Origin: Paenibacillus tundrae
GTDB lineage: Bacteria; Bacillota; Bacilli; Paenibacillales; Paenibacillaceae
NCBI RefSeq assembly: GCF_030812775.1
Contig: NZ_JAUSTI010000003.1
Location: 186,001-250,000 of the forward strand
Direction of reading: 5' to 3'
DNA length: 64,000 nucleotides
A program made the translations under genes and the position numbers. Below are positions 25,359 to 34,674 of the stretch, one piece after another. The notes below the pieces were generated by a model, which saw only the letters and a program-made list of their open reading frames with translations, ran no database searches and was not told the origin of the DNA. Positions within the stretch are counted from its first letter, which is position 1; each line of letters opens with the position of its first letter.

Positions 25359-25447
25359 GCGTTTTTTTACTCGATTTACTCGCGAGCAGGGGAGATTCTT
25401 TTTAGAGTAAACGCTTGCAATCCGTTGTCACAGCCTACACAATATGA

Positions 25448-25464
25448 GGGAAGAACTTCTTCCC
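25448..25464. promoter_or_regulatory. Palindrome just upstream of the dprA ribosome binding site
   Basis: GGGAAGAACTTCTTCCC is a perfect 17-base palindrome around a central C, five bases before GGGAGG (25470-25475). It could be an operator or an mRNA hairpin that affects dprA translation. Confidence 0.4.
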
Positions 25465-25484
25465 GGATCGGGAGGTTTTTGTTT

Positions 25485-26615
25485 ATGGAGGAGAGATGGG
25501 TTTTATTTGGTTTGCATGAGATGGATGGGGTCGGTAAGAAAACGATCGCGAAGCTATTATCTGGACAGCATAAGCTCCAAAATCTATTAGATTATACGGA
25601 AGCCGATTGGTTGCAGGCGGGTCTGAGGAAGGATCAGGCGCATCGCCTAGCCGTGCAGTTTGACCTTGACTGGATAGATCAAAAACGCGAGAACGTTTAC
25701 AAACAGGGGATTGAGGTTATAACTTATCTGGATTCCAATTACCCTATTTTAATGAAGGAAACCGTTCAGCCTCCATGGGTATTGTATGGTCGTGGAGATA
25801 TGCAGCTGCTGCATTCTAAGTCCATCGCGATGGTAGGTACCCGTATGCCGACTGTATATGGTCGTAAAGTTGGAGAGCGACTGGCTGAGGAATTGTGCAA
25901 GGCAGGCTTGACCATTGTTAGTGGACTGGCTAGAGGTATAGATAGCGTGTGTCATGATGCTGCTTTGCGTGCAGGTGGCAAAACGATTGCAGTATTCGGA
26001 ACAGGCATAGATTCGATCTATCCGCCTGAAAATAATAGTTTGGCTGAACGCATTGCCGAAGCGGGTCTGCTTTTGTCAGAATACCCTCCAGGTACTCGAG
26101 CTCACCAGGGGTTGTTTCCCGAACGGAACCGAATTATTGCTGGCTTAAGTCTAGGAACGTTGGTAGTAGAAGCTGACATTCGTAGTGGCTCACTCATAAC
26201 GGCTGATGCAGCATTGGATGCGGGTAGAGATGTATTTGCAGTTCCAGGTCCTATTACATCGCCGAAGAGCAGAGGGTCACATAATCTCATTCGACAGGGA
26301 GCAAAATTGGTCACTTCTGCAGCCGATCTGTTAGAAGAGTATCAAATGGACTTGCCAAATCCCGAACAAGTTCCTTACAATAGAGGACGTTCGACGCAAA
26401 ATAAACAGGATGTTACAGCGGGAATGTTTCCTCCGGCAACCCTCTCTTCGGACGAGCAGAGAGTAATTGCCATACTGGAACAGGAGGAACAGTCCTTAGA
26501 TCAACTTGTTGAACGGCTTAATTGGGATTTTGGACATTTGCATTCAGTTCTGTTATCTTTAATCATAAAAAAGCAGATTAGCCAATTACCTGGAACTAAA
26601 TATGCAAGGGTATGA
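25485..26615 (+). CDS. dprA: DNA processing protein DprA (Smf)
   Basis: DprA binds incoming single-stranded DNA during transformation and loads RecA. From ATG 25485 (GGGAGG nine bases upstream) it has 376 residues; a TTG at 25425 would add 20 without support. It has an N-terminal helical (SAM-like) region, the Rossmann DprA core (about 100-310) with MVGTRMPTVYGRK, SGLARGIDSVCHDAAL, YPPENNSLAERI and FPERNRIIAGLS, and a C-terminal winged helix from about 325. It sits between sucD and topA exactly as smf does in B. subtilis. With comM it gives the window two transformation-related genes. Confidence 0.95.
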   Translation: MEERWVLFGLHEMDGVGKKTIAKLLSGQHKLQNLLDYTEADWLQAGLRKDQAHRLAVQFDLDWIDQKRENVYKQGIEVITYLDSNYPILMKETVQPPWVLYGRGDMQLLHSKSIAMVGTRMPTVYGRKVGERLAEELCKAGLTIVSGLARGIDSVCHDAALRAGGKTIAVFGTGIDSIYPPENNSLAERIAEAGLLLSEYPPGTRAHQGLFPERNRIIAGLSLGTLVVEADIRSGSLITADAALDAGRDVFAVPGPITSPKSRGSHNLIRQGAKLVTSAADLLEEYQMDLPNPEQVPYNRGRSTQNKQDVTAGMFPPATLSSDEQRVIAILEQEEQSLDQLVERLNWDFGHLHSVLLSLIIKKQISQLPGTKYARV

Positions 26616-26731
26616 CGATGCTGTGACGTATGCAGCGTGTGAATATAGATTATTAACGGAAGTTAACGGCTATGATGAGCATTACTATGAATTGGAACCA
26701 AGCAGTTTCATGACTGAGAGGAGATGGACCT

Positions 26732-28831
26732 ATGGCGGATTCACTCGTAATCGTGGAGTCGCCCTCAAAGGCGAAGACCATTGGCAAATATTTAGGCAGC
26801 AAGTTCATCGTTAAGGCTTCGATGGGACATGTGCGTGATTTGCCGAAAAGTCAGATCGGCGTTGAGGTTGAGAATGATTTTAATCCGAAATATATTACGA
26901 TCCGCGGCAAAGGTTCGATTTTGAAAGAACTGAAAGATGCACGTAAGAAAGTGAAAAAAGTGTACCTCGCAGCTGACCCGGATCGCGAAGGTGAGGCTAT
27001 TGCGTGGCATTTGGCTCATGCCTTGGAACTTGATGATACAGAAGATTGCCGCGTTGTATTTAACGAGATTACTAAACAAGCCGTCAAGGATGCGTTCAAA
27101 ACGCCGCGCAAAATCAATATGGATCTGGTTAATGCGCAGCAGGCAAGACGTATTCTGGATCGGCTCGTAGGATATAAGATTAGCCCTTTATTATGGAAGA
27201 AAGTCAAAAAAGGACTATCGGCTGGTCGGGTTCAATCGGTAGCGGTCAAAATCATTTTGGATCGTGAAAATGAAATTGATGATTTTGTACCTGAAGAATA
27301 CTGGAGCATTACCGCTAAGCTGACCGCTGACGGAAATCCATTTGAAGCTAAATTCCATCAGTTGAACGGCACCAAGACCGAACTGGGTAGCGAAGCTGAA
27401 GTGCAGGCGATCCTGAAACAGATCGAAGGCGCTGACTTTACGGTCAAAGAAGTGAAAGAGAAGGAACGTAGCCGGAATCCTTCCGCTCCGTTTACGACGA
27501 GTTCCTTGCAACAGGAAGCCGCTCGTAAATTGAATTTCAGAGCTTCTAAGACCATGTCCGTTGCACAACAGCTGTATGAAGGCGTAGACCTGGGGAAAGA
27601 AGGCACAGTAGGTCTCATCACGTATATGAGAACCGATTCCACACGAATCGCAGCATCTGCACAGGAAGAAGCGAAGGAATACATCATTGGCAAGTACGGC
27701 GAACCATTTGCGCCTGAAACACCTAGAAACTATTCCAAAAAGGCAACTAATGCACAGGATGCGCATGAAGCTATTCGTCCTACGTCCATTTTGCGTGATC
27801 CGGATTCGATTAAATCATTTATGAGCCGGGATCAATTTCGCTTATATAAATTAATCTGGGAACGTTTTGTCGCAAGTCAGATGTCATCCGCTATTCTAGA
27901 CACACTGTCTGTTGATATTGCTGTCGGAGATACGATCTTCCGCGCTGCGGGCTCCAAAGTTCGCTTCCAAGGTTTCATGAAGGTATATGTGGAAGGTAAC
28001 GATGACGGTACAACAGAAGAAGATCGCCTGCTTCCTCCGCTGAAAAATGGAGATGTACTGGAGAAACAGGAGATCGAGCCGAAACAACACTTCACACAGC
28101 CACCACCGCGTTATACCGAGGCTAGGCTGGTTAAGACTCTTGAAGAACTGGGCATAGGCCGTCCGAGTACATATGCGCCAACGCTGGAAACGATTCAGAA
28201 GCGCGGGTATGTTGCGATCGAGGAAAAGAAATTCATGCCTACAGAGTTAGGTGAGCTTGTCATAGAACAGATGGAAGAGTTTTTCCCAGAAATTCTTAAT
28301 GTAGAGTTTACTGCCAACATGGAAGGTGACCTTGACCATGTAGAAGAAGGCTCTGAGGATTGGGTCAAGGTTCTTGCGGAATTTTACGAATCCTTCGAGA
28401 AACGACTTGAATTTGCAGAAGAAGAAATGAAGGAAATTGAGATTGAAGATGAAGTTTCTGATGAAATCTGCGAGAAGTGCGGTAAACATTTAGTTTACAA
28501 ACTTGGCCGTTTTGGTAAGTTTTTGGCTTGTTCTGGCTTCCCGGAATGTCGGAATACCAAACCGATTATTAAGGATATCGGCGTGACTTGCCCGAAATGT
28601 AAGGAAGGACATGTTGTAGAGCGACGGAGCAAAAAGGGACGTGTATTCTATGGATGTGACAAGTATCCTGAATGTGATTTTGTCTCGTGGGATAAGCCAT
28701 CAGCGAAGCCATGTCCAAGCTGCGGTTCGTTAATGATTGAGAAGCGCAATAAACAAGGAACACGATTACAATGTACGTCTTGTGACCATCAGGAACCTGT
28801 GGAAGAAACAGACGAGGAATCAGCGGATTAG
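26732..28831 (+). CDS. topA: DNA topoisomerase I
   Basis: A type IA topoisomerase that relaxes negative supercoils. The 699-residue protein has the Toprim domain ([18 protein letters not shown], then [11 protein letters not shown]), catalytic Tyr298 in [12 protein letters not shown], and three C-terminal zinc ribbons: CEKCGKHL...[15 protein letters not shown]...CDKYPEC and CPSCGSLM...CTSCD. GAGAGGAGA precedes the ATG. The tandem dprA-topA-trmFO order is conserved in Bacillales. Confidence 0.98.
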   Translation: MADSLVIVESPSKAKTIGKYLGSKFIVKASMGHVRDLPKSQIGVEVENDFNPKYITIRGKGSILKELKDARKKVKKVYLAADPDREGEAIAWHLAHALELDDTEDCRVVFNEITKQAVKDAFKTPRKINMDLVNAQQARRILDRLVGYKISPLLWKKVKKGLSAGRVQSVAVKIILDRENEIDDFVPEEYWSITAKLTADGNPFEAKFHQLNGTKTELGSEAEVQAILKQIEGADFTVKEVKEKERSRNPSAPFTTSSLQQEAARKLNFRASKTMSVAQQLYEGVDLGKEGTVGLITYMRTDSTRIAASAQEEAKEYIIGKYGEPFAPETPRNYSKKATNAQDAHEAIRPTSILRDPDSIKSFMSRDQFRLYKLIWERFVASQMSSAILDTLSVDIAVGDTIFRAAGSKVRFQGFMKVYVEGNDDGTTEEDRLLPPLKNGDVLEKQEIEPKQHFTQPPPRYTEARLVKTLEELGIGRPSTYAPTLETIQKRGYVAIEEKKFMPTELGELVIEQMEEFFPEILNVEFTANMEGDLDHVEEGSEDWVKVLAEFYESFEKRLEFAEEEMKEIEIEDEVSDEICEKCGKHLVYKLGRFGKFLACSGFPECRNTKPIIKDIGVTCPKCKEGHVVERRSKKGRVFYGCDKYPECDFVSWDKPSAKPCPSCGSLMIEKRNKQGTRLQCTSCDHQEPVEETDEESAD

Positions 28832-28846
28832 CATATATGGGGGTAA

Positions 28847-30190
28847 ATGATTTTGACTAACGAACAACAAGTAACGGTTATTGGAGCAGGTCTGGCAGGA
28901 ACAGAAGCAGCTTGGCAGATTGCGAGTCGCGGTGTACGTGTGAAACTATACGAGATGAGACCGGTTGTGAAAACACCGGCTCATCATACAGATAAATTTG
29001 CAGAGCTGGTATGCAGTAACTCACTGCGTGCTAACGGTCTCACCAATGCAGTAGGTGTTCTTAAGGAAGAAATGAGAATGCTTAACTCTCTTGTTCTTGG
29101 AGCGGCAGATAAGCATGCTGTACCAGCAGGTGGAGCTCTTGCGGTTGACCGGGATGGGTTCTCAGGGGAGATTACTTCTACGCTGCAACAGCATCCTTTA
29201 ATTGAGGTTGTTAATGAGGAACTGACTTCCCTTCCGGAAGATGGCATCGTCGTTGTTGCAACAGGGCCTTTGACATCTCCTGCATTATCGGAGCAGATCA
29301 AAGCACTCATGGGAGAGGAATACTTCTACTTCTATGATGCAGCTGCACCAATTATTGAAAAAGACTCTATCGACATGAATAAGGTCTACCTAGCTTCCCG
29401 TTATGATAAGGGAGAGGCGGCATATCTGAACTGTCCGATGACAGAAGAGGAATTTGATGTATTCTACGATGCATTGATTACCGCGGAGGTCGCGCAATTA
29501 AAAGAGTTTGAGAAAGAGATTTACTTTGAAGGCTGTATGCCAATCGAAGTGATGATGAAACGTGGTAAACAAACAGCATTGTTTGGACCGATGAAGCCCG
29601 TAGGTCTAGTTAACCCACATACAGGAACACTCCCACATGCGGTAGTTCAACTTAGACAGGATAATGCTGCAGGAACGTTGTATAATCTAGTTGGATTCCA
29701 GACACATCTGAAGTGGGGAGAACAAAAACGTGTATTTTCATTGATTCCTGGTCTTGAAAATGCAGAGTTTGTACGTTACGGCGTGATGCATCGCAATACA
29801 TTTATTAATTCTCCGAAATTGTTGCGTCCAACATATCAATTTAAAGACCGTCCTAACCTGTTCTTCGCTGGACAAATGACAGGTGTTGAAGGATATGTCG
29901 AATCGGCTGCATCAGGTCTCATTGCAGGTATGAATGCTGCAAAAGCGGCTCTTGGTCAGGAACTTGTAGTACTGCCAGTAGAAACAACACTGGGTAGTAT
30001 GGCACAATATATTACGACTGCTGATTTTAAACACTTCCAGCCTATGAATGCAAACTTTGGTTTGTTGCCGAAACTGGAAACGAAGATACGCAACAAAAAG
30101 GAAAAGAATGAAGCTCTTGCTCAGCGTGCATTGGATGGAATTGCTCGGTTTGCTGCTTCAGAAGGTCTAACCGTTCCTGAACGCGTATAA
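28847..30190 (+). CDS. trmFO: Folate-dependent tRNA (uracil54-C5)-methyltransferase TrmFO
   Basis: TrmFO makes 5-methyluridine at tRNA position 54 using methylenetetrahydrofolate and FAD. The 447-residue protein has the dinucleotide-binding motif [12 protein letters not shown] (11-22), C56 in [11 protein letters not shown] and C230 in [10 protein letters not shown], which align with the two functional cysteines of the family. ATG 28847 is only three bases after GGGGG (28839-28843); TTG 28853 (MTNEQQ) has better spacing and is a possible true start. In B. subtilis xerC (codV) follows; here hslV comes next directly. Confidence 0.95.
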   Translation: MILTNEQQVTVIGAGLAGTEAAWQIASRGVRVKLYEMRPVVKTPAHHTDKFAELVCSNSLRANGLTNAVGVLKEEMRMLNSLVLGAADKHAVPAGGALAVDRDGFSGEITSTLQQHPLIEVVNEELTSLPEDGIVVVATGPLTSPALSEQIKALMGEEYFYFYDAAAPIIEKDSIDMNKVYLASRYDKGEAAYLNCPMTEEEFDVFYDALITAEVAQLKEFEKEIYFEGCMPIEVMMKRGKQTALFGPMKPVGLVNPHTGTLPHAVVQLRQDNAAGTLYNLVGFQTHLKWGEQKRVFSLIPGLENAEFVRYGVMHRNTFINSPKLLRPTYQFKDRPNLFFAGQMTGVEGYVESAASGLIAGMNAAKAALGQELVVLPVETTLGSMAQYITTADFKHFQPMNANFGLLPKLETKIRNKKEKNEALAQRALDGIARFAASEGLTVPERV

Positions 30191-30214
30191 ATTATTCGTG
30201 GGGGAGGCTATATC

Positions 30215-30757
30215 ATGGATATGTCATTTCATGCCACTACGATCTGTGCAGTGCGCCATAATGGCAAGGCAGCGATTGCTGGAGATGGTCAAGTGACCAT
30301 GGGGCAAAGTGTTGTGATGAAGAATACCGCCAAAAAGGTAAGACGTTTGTATCGCGGACAGGTCGTTGCTGGTTTTGCTGGCTCCGTGGCAGATGCGATT
30401 ACACTCTTTGAGAAATTCGAAGGTAAGTTAGAGGAACACCATGGTAATTTACAACGGGCTGCTGTAGAGCTTGCCAAAGACTGGAGACAGGATCGAATAC
30501 TCCGTAAGCTTGAAGCGCTCTTAATCGTTATGGACAAAACAGGTATGTTGCTCATCTCTGGTGGTGGCGAGATCATCGAGCCAGATGATGATGTTATTGC
30601 CATAGGATCAGGAGGGAACTTCGCTCTATCCGCAGCACGAGCGTTGAAACGACATGCAGGCAATTTGGAAGCCAAGGATATTGCGCGTGAATCACTCCAA
30701 ATTGCAGCAGAATTGTGCGTGTACACTAATACGAATATCATTGTAGAAGAGTTGTAA
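30215..30757 (+). CDS. hslV: HslV/ClpQ (CodW) peptidase of the ATP-dependent protease
   Basis: This 180-residue proteasome-like peptidase works in a complex with HslU. The core reads [25 protein letters not shown], and the HATTI segment is preceded by M-D-M-S-F. In B. subtilis ClpQ the mature N-terminal residue is reported to be serine, whereas most HslV proteins use threonine of TT. ATG 30215 is seven bases after GGGGGAGG; ATG 30221 would give MSFHATTI with Ser at position 2. Which start is used decides the N-terminus. The remainder, with [14 protein letters not shown], is typical. Confidence 0.95.
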   Translation: MDMSFHATTICAVRHNGKAAIAGDGQVTMGQSVVMKNTAKKVRRLYRGQVVAGFAGSVADAITLFEKFEGKLEEHHGNLQRAAVELAKDWRQDRILRKLEALLIVMDKTGMLLISGGGEIIEPDDDVIAIGSGGNFALSAARALKRHAGNLEAKDIARESLQIAAELCVYTNTNIIVEEL

Positions 30758-30760
30758 TAT

Positions 30761-30815
30761 AACCCCGCAAAATGGAGCCTGACCCCGGTCATTTTTCCTC
30801 ATGTTTTGCGGGGTT
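30761..30815 (+). terminator. Strong hairpin between hslV and hslU
   Basis: AACCCCGCAAAA (30761-30772) and TTTTGCGGGGTT (30804-30815) form a 12-bp stem. The sequence after it is CTCCC, without a T-run, so partial attenuation or RNA processing is as likely as termination. Confidence 0.5.
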
Positions 30816-30876
30816 CTCCCTAATTTGGGTCATGAATAGGTTTGAAAATGAAGTATACCAGTAGGAGGGAAGCTAT

Positions 30877-32277
30877 ATGCAATCACAAGCGCTAACACCT
30901 AGACAAATTGTTGCAGAGCTCGATAAATACATCGTTGGTCAAAAACAAGCCAAGAAATCCGTAGCGGTGGCTCTTCGTAACCGTTATCGTCGTAGCTTGC
31001 TACCCGAGCAAACCCAGGATGATATTGTACCAAAAAATATTCTGATGATTGGACCTACAGGTGTAGGTAAAACAGAGATTGCCCGTCGGTTAGCTAAGCT
31101 CGTGGGCGCTCCGTTTGTTAAAGTAGAAGCAACGAAATTTACTGAAGTGGGTTACGTGGGTCGTGATGTTGAGTCCATGGTGCGTGATCTCATCGAAACG
31201 TCCTTGCGCATGGTTAAATTGGAGCGGACAGAAAAGGTAAAAGACAAAGCCGAAGAAGCTGCCAACGAGCGAATTGTACATATTTTGGCTCCTTCACAAT
31301 CCAAATCCAAAAATCAGCGGAATCCATTTGAGATGATTTTTGGGAATAATGGTAATCATGTCCCTGAGCAAGAAGAAGCTGAGCCAGATACAAATGTGGC
31401 TGAGCGCCGCCGTAAGATTAAATTTGAGCTGTTATCAGGCAAGCTAGAGGACGATGTTATAGAGATTGATGTAGAGGATACAACACCTAACATGATGGAT
31501 ATGTTTGCTGGTCAGGGTAATGATCAGATGGGAATGAACATGCAGGAGATGTTTGGTAGCTTGTTGCCTCGGCGTACCAAGAAACGCAAATTGGCTATTA
31601 AAGAAGCTCGAAAAGTGCTCATTCAGGAAGAAGCAAGCAAATTAATCGATATGGATGACGTGACCCAGGAATCAATCCGCAGAGCAGAACAAACCGGAAT
31701 TATCTTCATTGATGAAATCGACAAGGTAGCCAGCCAAGGACGCGGAAGTGGCCCTGACGTTTCACGTGAAGGTGTACAGCGGGATATTCTGCCTATCGTT
31801 GAAGGTTCAACTGTGATGACTAAATACGGGCCTGTCAAAACCGATTATATTCTGTTTATGGCTGCAGGAGCATTTCATGTGGCTAAGCCCTCAGATCTGA
31901 TTCCAGAGCTTCAGGGGCGATTCCCGATTCGTGTAGAATTAAATAGCCTCACACTGGATGAATTTGTATCCATATTGACTGAACCGAAAAATGCATTAAC
32001 GAAGCAATATGTCGATTTATTGCGTACAGAGAATATTGAAATTGAGTTTTCGGACGAAGCCATTCGAGAGATTGCTAAACTTGCAGAGTCCGTAAACCAG
32101 AATACGGAGAATATTGGCGCACGTCGTCTGCACACAATTCTGGAGAAACTACTTGAAGACTTGTCCTTTGAGGCAGCTGAGCTCACGTTAGAGCGTATGG
32201 TAATCACGCCAGAGTATGTTCGTGAGAAATTGAATGATATCGCTCTGGATCGTGATCTGAGCCAGTACATTCTATAG
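30877..32277 (+). CDS. hslU: HslU/ClpY AAA+ unfoldase subunit
   Basis: The ATPase that unfolds substrates and feeds them to HslV. The 466-residue protein has [16 protein letters not shown] at the N-terminus, Walker [10 protein letters not shown] (59-67), the pore motif [10 protein letters not shown], the intermediate I domain (about 110-245), Walker [12 protein letters not shown] and the sensor regions [12 protein letters not shown] and [13 protein letters not shown]. It ends with DRDLSQYIL, the C-terminal tail that docks into HslV. AGGAGGGA precedes the ATG. In B. subtilis codY follows, here it does not. Confidence 0.97.
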   Translation: MQSQALTPRQIVAELDKYIVGQKQAKKSVAVALRNRYRRSLLPEQTQDDIVPKNILMIGPTGVGKTEIARRLAKLVGAPFVKVEATKFTEVGYVGRDVESMVRDLIETSLRMVKLERTEKVKDKAEEAANERIVHILAPSQSKSKNQRNPFEMIFGNNGNHVPEQEEAEPDTNVAERRRKIKFELLSGKLEDDVIEIDVEDTTPNMMDMFAGQGNDQMGMNMQEMFGSLLPRRTKKRKLAIKEARKVLIQEEASKLIDMDDVTQESIRRAEQTGIIFIDEIDKVASQGRGSGPDVSREGVQRDILPIVEGSTVMTKYGPVKTDYILFMAAGAFHVAKPSDLIPELQGRFPIRVELNSLTLDEFVSILTEPKNALTKQYVDLLRTENIEIEFSDEAIREIAKLAESVNQNTENIGARRLHTILEKLLEDLSFEAAELTLERMVITPEYVREKLNDIALDRDLSQYIL

Positions 32278-32319
32278 ATCAGCTATAGCTGACTTGCAAT
32301 TTTGACATCGATTAGACAA

Positions 32320-32427
32320 TGACGGTATACATGGATAAACAATCACATTTTAAGTTATTGGTGGATATGACAATCCTACAATGGCTTGTAAGCGTGCTGT
32401 CTATTCTGAGGTGTACCGTCTTTTTGT
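32320..32427 (+). terminator. Probable hslU terminator with a long loop
   Basis: GACGGTATAC near 32320 pairs with GTGTACCGTC (one G-T pair), followed by TTTTT near 32423. The loop is about 85 bases. Confidence 0.5.
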
Positions 32428-32836
32428 ATTGACCGAAAAGATCTTGTTTAACAAATTCAGCTAATTAAACAAAGGTAAAGAACCGATAATTAGGTGTAAG
32501 TAGATTTTTGGTGAGTGACATATAGGACTTGTGCCGCAGATCGGGCATAATTCGCTCGACAAAAGTAGAGTTATAGCGTGCTCAGGTGTGGAACCTCTTC
32601 CAATATAAGGGTTTTGTTTTAACCAAGTCTGACGATAGGTTTTATGAAGAATGAGAGAAAAATTGCGCAAATGTGCAAAAAGTGGGTTTGGAGAAATTTC
32701 TGGAATACCAAACTACTTTCCAAGAAATCAATCTACATACAAGTTACTAATTGTTAAAAAAGTGTTGTGGAAAAAGAGAAGAATTGAAGTAACAAAGATC
32801 GTTTTTAAGTCAAAATTTTATTACACAGAAATGCTG

Positions 32837-33106
32837 TCCCAAAAGTGGGATTAATGGAAAAACCTTATTATATCGGCGATTAGCTATATCATCATAAGGG
32901 ATGAGCTAATCAATCATGCAGCTATTTTGTAAAGGTTGCGTAAGAAACTAGGGGAAGAACCATTTTTTTTATTTTAAGAATGTTTAAGTGCAGGATGATT
33001 GGATATTAGATAATTTTTGTTTTGGGCCTCATCATTTACGAAAAAAATCATAATTTGCAGAAAATACACAAAAAGCCCTCTATTACAGAAAAGATAGGGC
33101 TTTTTT
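32837..33106 (+). ncRNA. Candidate structured non-coding RNA ending in a terminator
   Basis: TCCC/GGGA (32837-32840 with 32847-32850) is followed by a two-part hairpin. GATTAGCT (32878-32885) pairs with AGCTAATC (32904-32911) and encloses CATC/GATG. The run ends in AAAAGCCCT (33071-33079) with AGGGCTTTTTT (33096-33106). A terminator with no gene before it suggests a small RNA. No clear promoter was found and strand is inferred from the T-run. Confidence 0.35.
33070..33106 (+). terminator. Intrinsic terminator ahead of the flagellar operon
   Basis: AAAAGCCCT (33071-33079) pairs with AGGGCTTTT (33096-33104), and a T6 tract follows. It insulates the flagellar operon from transcripts coming from the left. 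Confidence 0.85.
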
Positions 33107-33284
33107 CTTATTGTAATAAATCCCAATCTCGAAGAAACTTATCATATACGACAACATCAGAGTTAATTCTACTTAAGTCCTAGAAAAACGTGTAAAAGCG
33201 AATGTTTTTGTCGAAAAAACATAAGCGATTAAAAGGAAGAAGATGCAATCTTTTTCCATAATTTCTAAGGAGAGGAGGGAAAAT

Positions 33285-33692
33285 ATGAATCTTTTGAATG
33301 ATATTAGTTTCCAGAGGTTACAAGGTGCACTTGATGCGTCGAATATGAGACAACGTACGATTGCAGACAATGTAGCAAATGCGGACACCCCGTACTTTAA
33401 GCGTTCTAACGTCGCTTTTGAAGAAATGTTGCAGCAGCAAATGGGTGGAGATACCCCTGTTCTTAGAGGGAAAGTAACGGATTCAAGGCATTTTGTCATA
33501 GGCCCTTCCTCTTCCGTACCTACACCAGTAGTCAATTTGGATCATTCTACATCGATGAATAATAACCAGAATAATGTCGATATCGACAGAGAAATGAGTC
33601 TTCTGGCGGACAACCAATTGCGCTACAGTGCTTATATCCAGCAAGTAAATGAACAGATCAAAATGATGCGTGTTGGCGTTGAAGGGAGATAG
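33285..33692 (+). CDS. flgB: Flagellar basal-body proximal rod protein FlgB
   Basis: A 135-residue rod protein that polymerises onto the MS ring. It has the N-terminal LQGALDASNMRQRTIADNVANADTPYFKR block typical of rod and hook proteins, and the C-terminal helix ADNQLRYSAYIQQVNEQIKMMR. ATG 33285 follows GAGGAGGG. It is the first gene of the fla/che operon. The upstream ATG at 33243 has no ribosome binding site. Confidence 0.95.
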   Translation: MNLLNDISFQRLQGALDASNMRQRTIADNVANADTPYFKRSNVAFEEMLQQQMGGDTPVLRGKVTDSRHFVIGPSSSVPTPVVNLDHSTSMNNNQNNVDIDREMSLLADNQLRYSAYIQQVNEQIKMMRVGVEGR

Positions 33693-33697
33693 CTAAA

Positions 33698-34150
33698 GTG
33701 AACATCAGTAATAGCTTTGGGATTAGTGCATCGGCTCTAACGGCTCAACGTTTGCGAATGGACGTGATTTCTTCCAATATTGCTAACGCAGAGACAACGC
33801 GTGCCAGTGTAGTTAATGGGGAAGCCGTTCCTTATAAAAGGAAAATGGTTGTTCTTGAGCCTAACAAATCCTCGTTTAGCAGCATGCTTCAAAGCCAAAT
33901 GAGAGACGGTGGAACGGGAGAGGGTGTTAGAGTTTCTGAGATTCGTGATGATCAATCTCCGCTCAAGCCTGTATACGATCCAACACATCCAGATGCAAAT
34001 GCGGACGGGTATGTATTTATGCCTAATGTCGACATTGCGAAAGAGATGGTTGATATGATCTCTGCTTCGCGGTCATACGAGGCTAACGTTACTGCTTTGA
34101 ATTCAACTAAAGCCATGATATCTAAGGCATTGGAGATTGGTAGAGCCTAG
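33698..34150 (+). CDS. flgC: Flagellar basal-body rod protein FlgC
   Basis: A 150-residue rod protein with the N-terminal block ASALTAQRLRMDVISSNIANAETT and the C-terminal rod domain VDIAKEMVDMISASRSYEANVTALNSTK. It starts with GTG five bases after the flgB stop, with GGGAGAT as its site, so it is tightly coupled to flgB. Confidence 0.96.
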   Translation: MNISNSFGISASALTAQRLRMDVISSNIANAETTRASVVNGEAVPYKRKMVVLEPNKSSFSSMLQSQMRDGGTGEGVRVSEIRDDQSPLKPVYDPTHPDANADGYVFMPNVDIAKEMVDMISASRSYEANVTALNSTKAMISKALEIGRA

Positions 34151-34213
34151 TTAAACAGGAATGAAATTAAATTCTTCTTAAGCTGAAGAAAGAGATGAAG
34201 GGGAGGGACATTA

Positions 34214-34525
34214 ATGATTCAGAACAACATGTTTAACACACAGGGGATTCAACCGCTCCAGATGCAAAATGCTTCCGTTAGCAAACCCTCAACACCAGCC
34301 GAAACTATTGAGAGCTTCGGTACATACTTACAAGAAGCGTTAGGCTCCGTAGCTGCACAGGAATCTCAAGCGCATGAAATGTCTAACCAGTTTTTGGTTG
34401 GAAAAGTGAACGTCGATCAAGTGATGATCGCATCAGAACAAGCTCTACTGGGTTTGCAACTGACGACTCAGGTCCGAAACAAAGTAGTCGAAGCATACCA
34501 AGAAATTATGCGTACGCAATTGTAA
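34214..34525 (+). CDS. fliE: Flagellar hook-basal body protein FliE
   Basis: A 103-residue adaptor that joins the MS ring to the rod and is the first exported protein. The conserved FGTYLQEALGSVAAQESQAHEM and VNVDQVMIASEQALLGLQLTTQVRNKVVEAYQEIMRTQL-type C-terminus are present. GGGGAGGGA precedes the ATG. Confidence 0.95.
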   Translation: MIQNNMFNTQGIQPLQMQNASVSKPSTPAETIESFGTYLQEALGSVAAQESQAHEMSNQFLVGKVNVDQVMIASEQALLGLQLTTQVRNKVVEAYQEIMRTQL

Positions 34526-34674
34526 AATAGCACGCCTTGCGCTTCGATAACAGCGCTGATCATTACAACAAGCAGCGTGATGCTGCTCCTAAAAGCTAAC
34601 GTTTATTCTGTAACTAATGACGTACAGAAGTTGCTTCGGGACAGACTAAGCAAAGTTTCGGATGGGGTGACAGA

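Larger units (their letters stand above)
32278..33284. other. 1-kb gap between hslU and flgB, without a convincing gene
   Basis: AT-rich, with a probable hslU terminator at 32320-32427, a series of hairpins (32837-32850 and 32878-32911) and a strong terminator at 33070-33106 that no recognised gene needs. The longest plus-strand frame (32651-32854, 67 codons) has no good ribosome binding site. codY would be expected here from B. subtilis order; no remnant is seen. The flagellar operon promoter should lie at the right end but is not clear. Confidence 0.6.

Noticed and set aside
32651..32854. 67-codon ORF between hslU and flgB
   Set aside because: Weak ribosome binding site and very basic, low-complexity product; it overlaps the candidate RNA hairpins.
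33193..33217. SigD-type promoter (TAAA and GTCGAAAA) before flgB
   Set aside because: The spacer is only 13 bases and the -10 region differs from GCCGATAT; too weak to call.
32278..33284. Degraded codY pseudogene
   Set aside because: No frame in the gap shows CodY features such as its GAF or winged-helix segments, so loss or relocation is preferred over a visible remnant.
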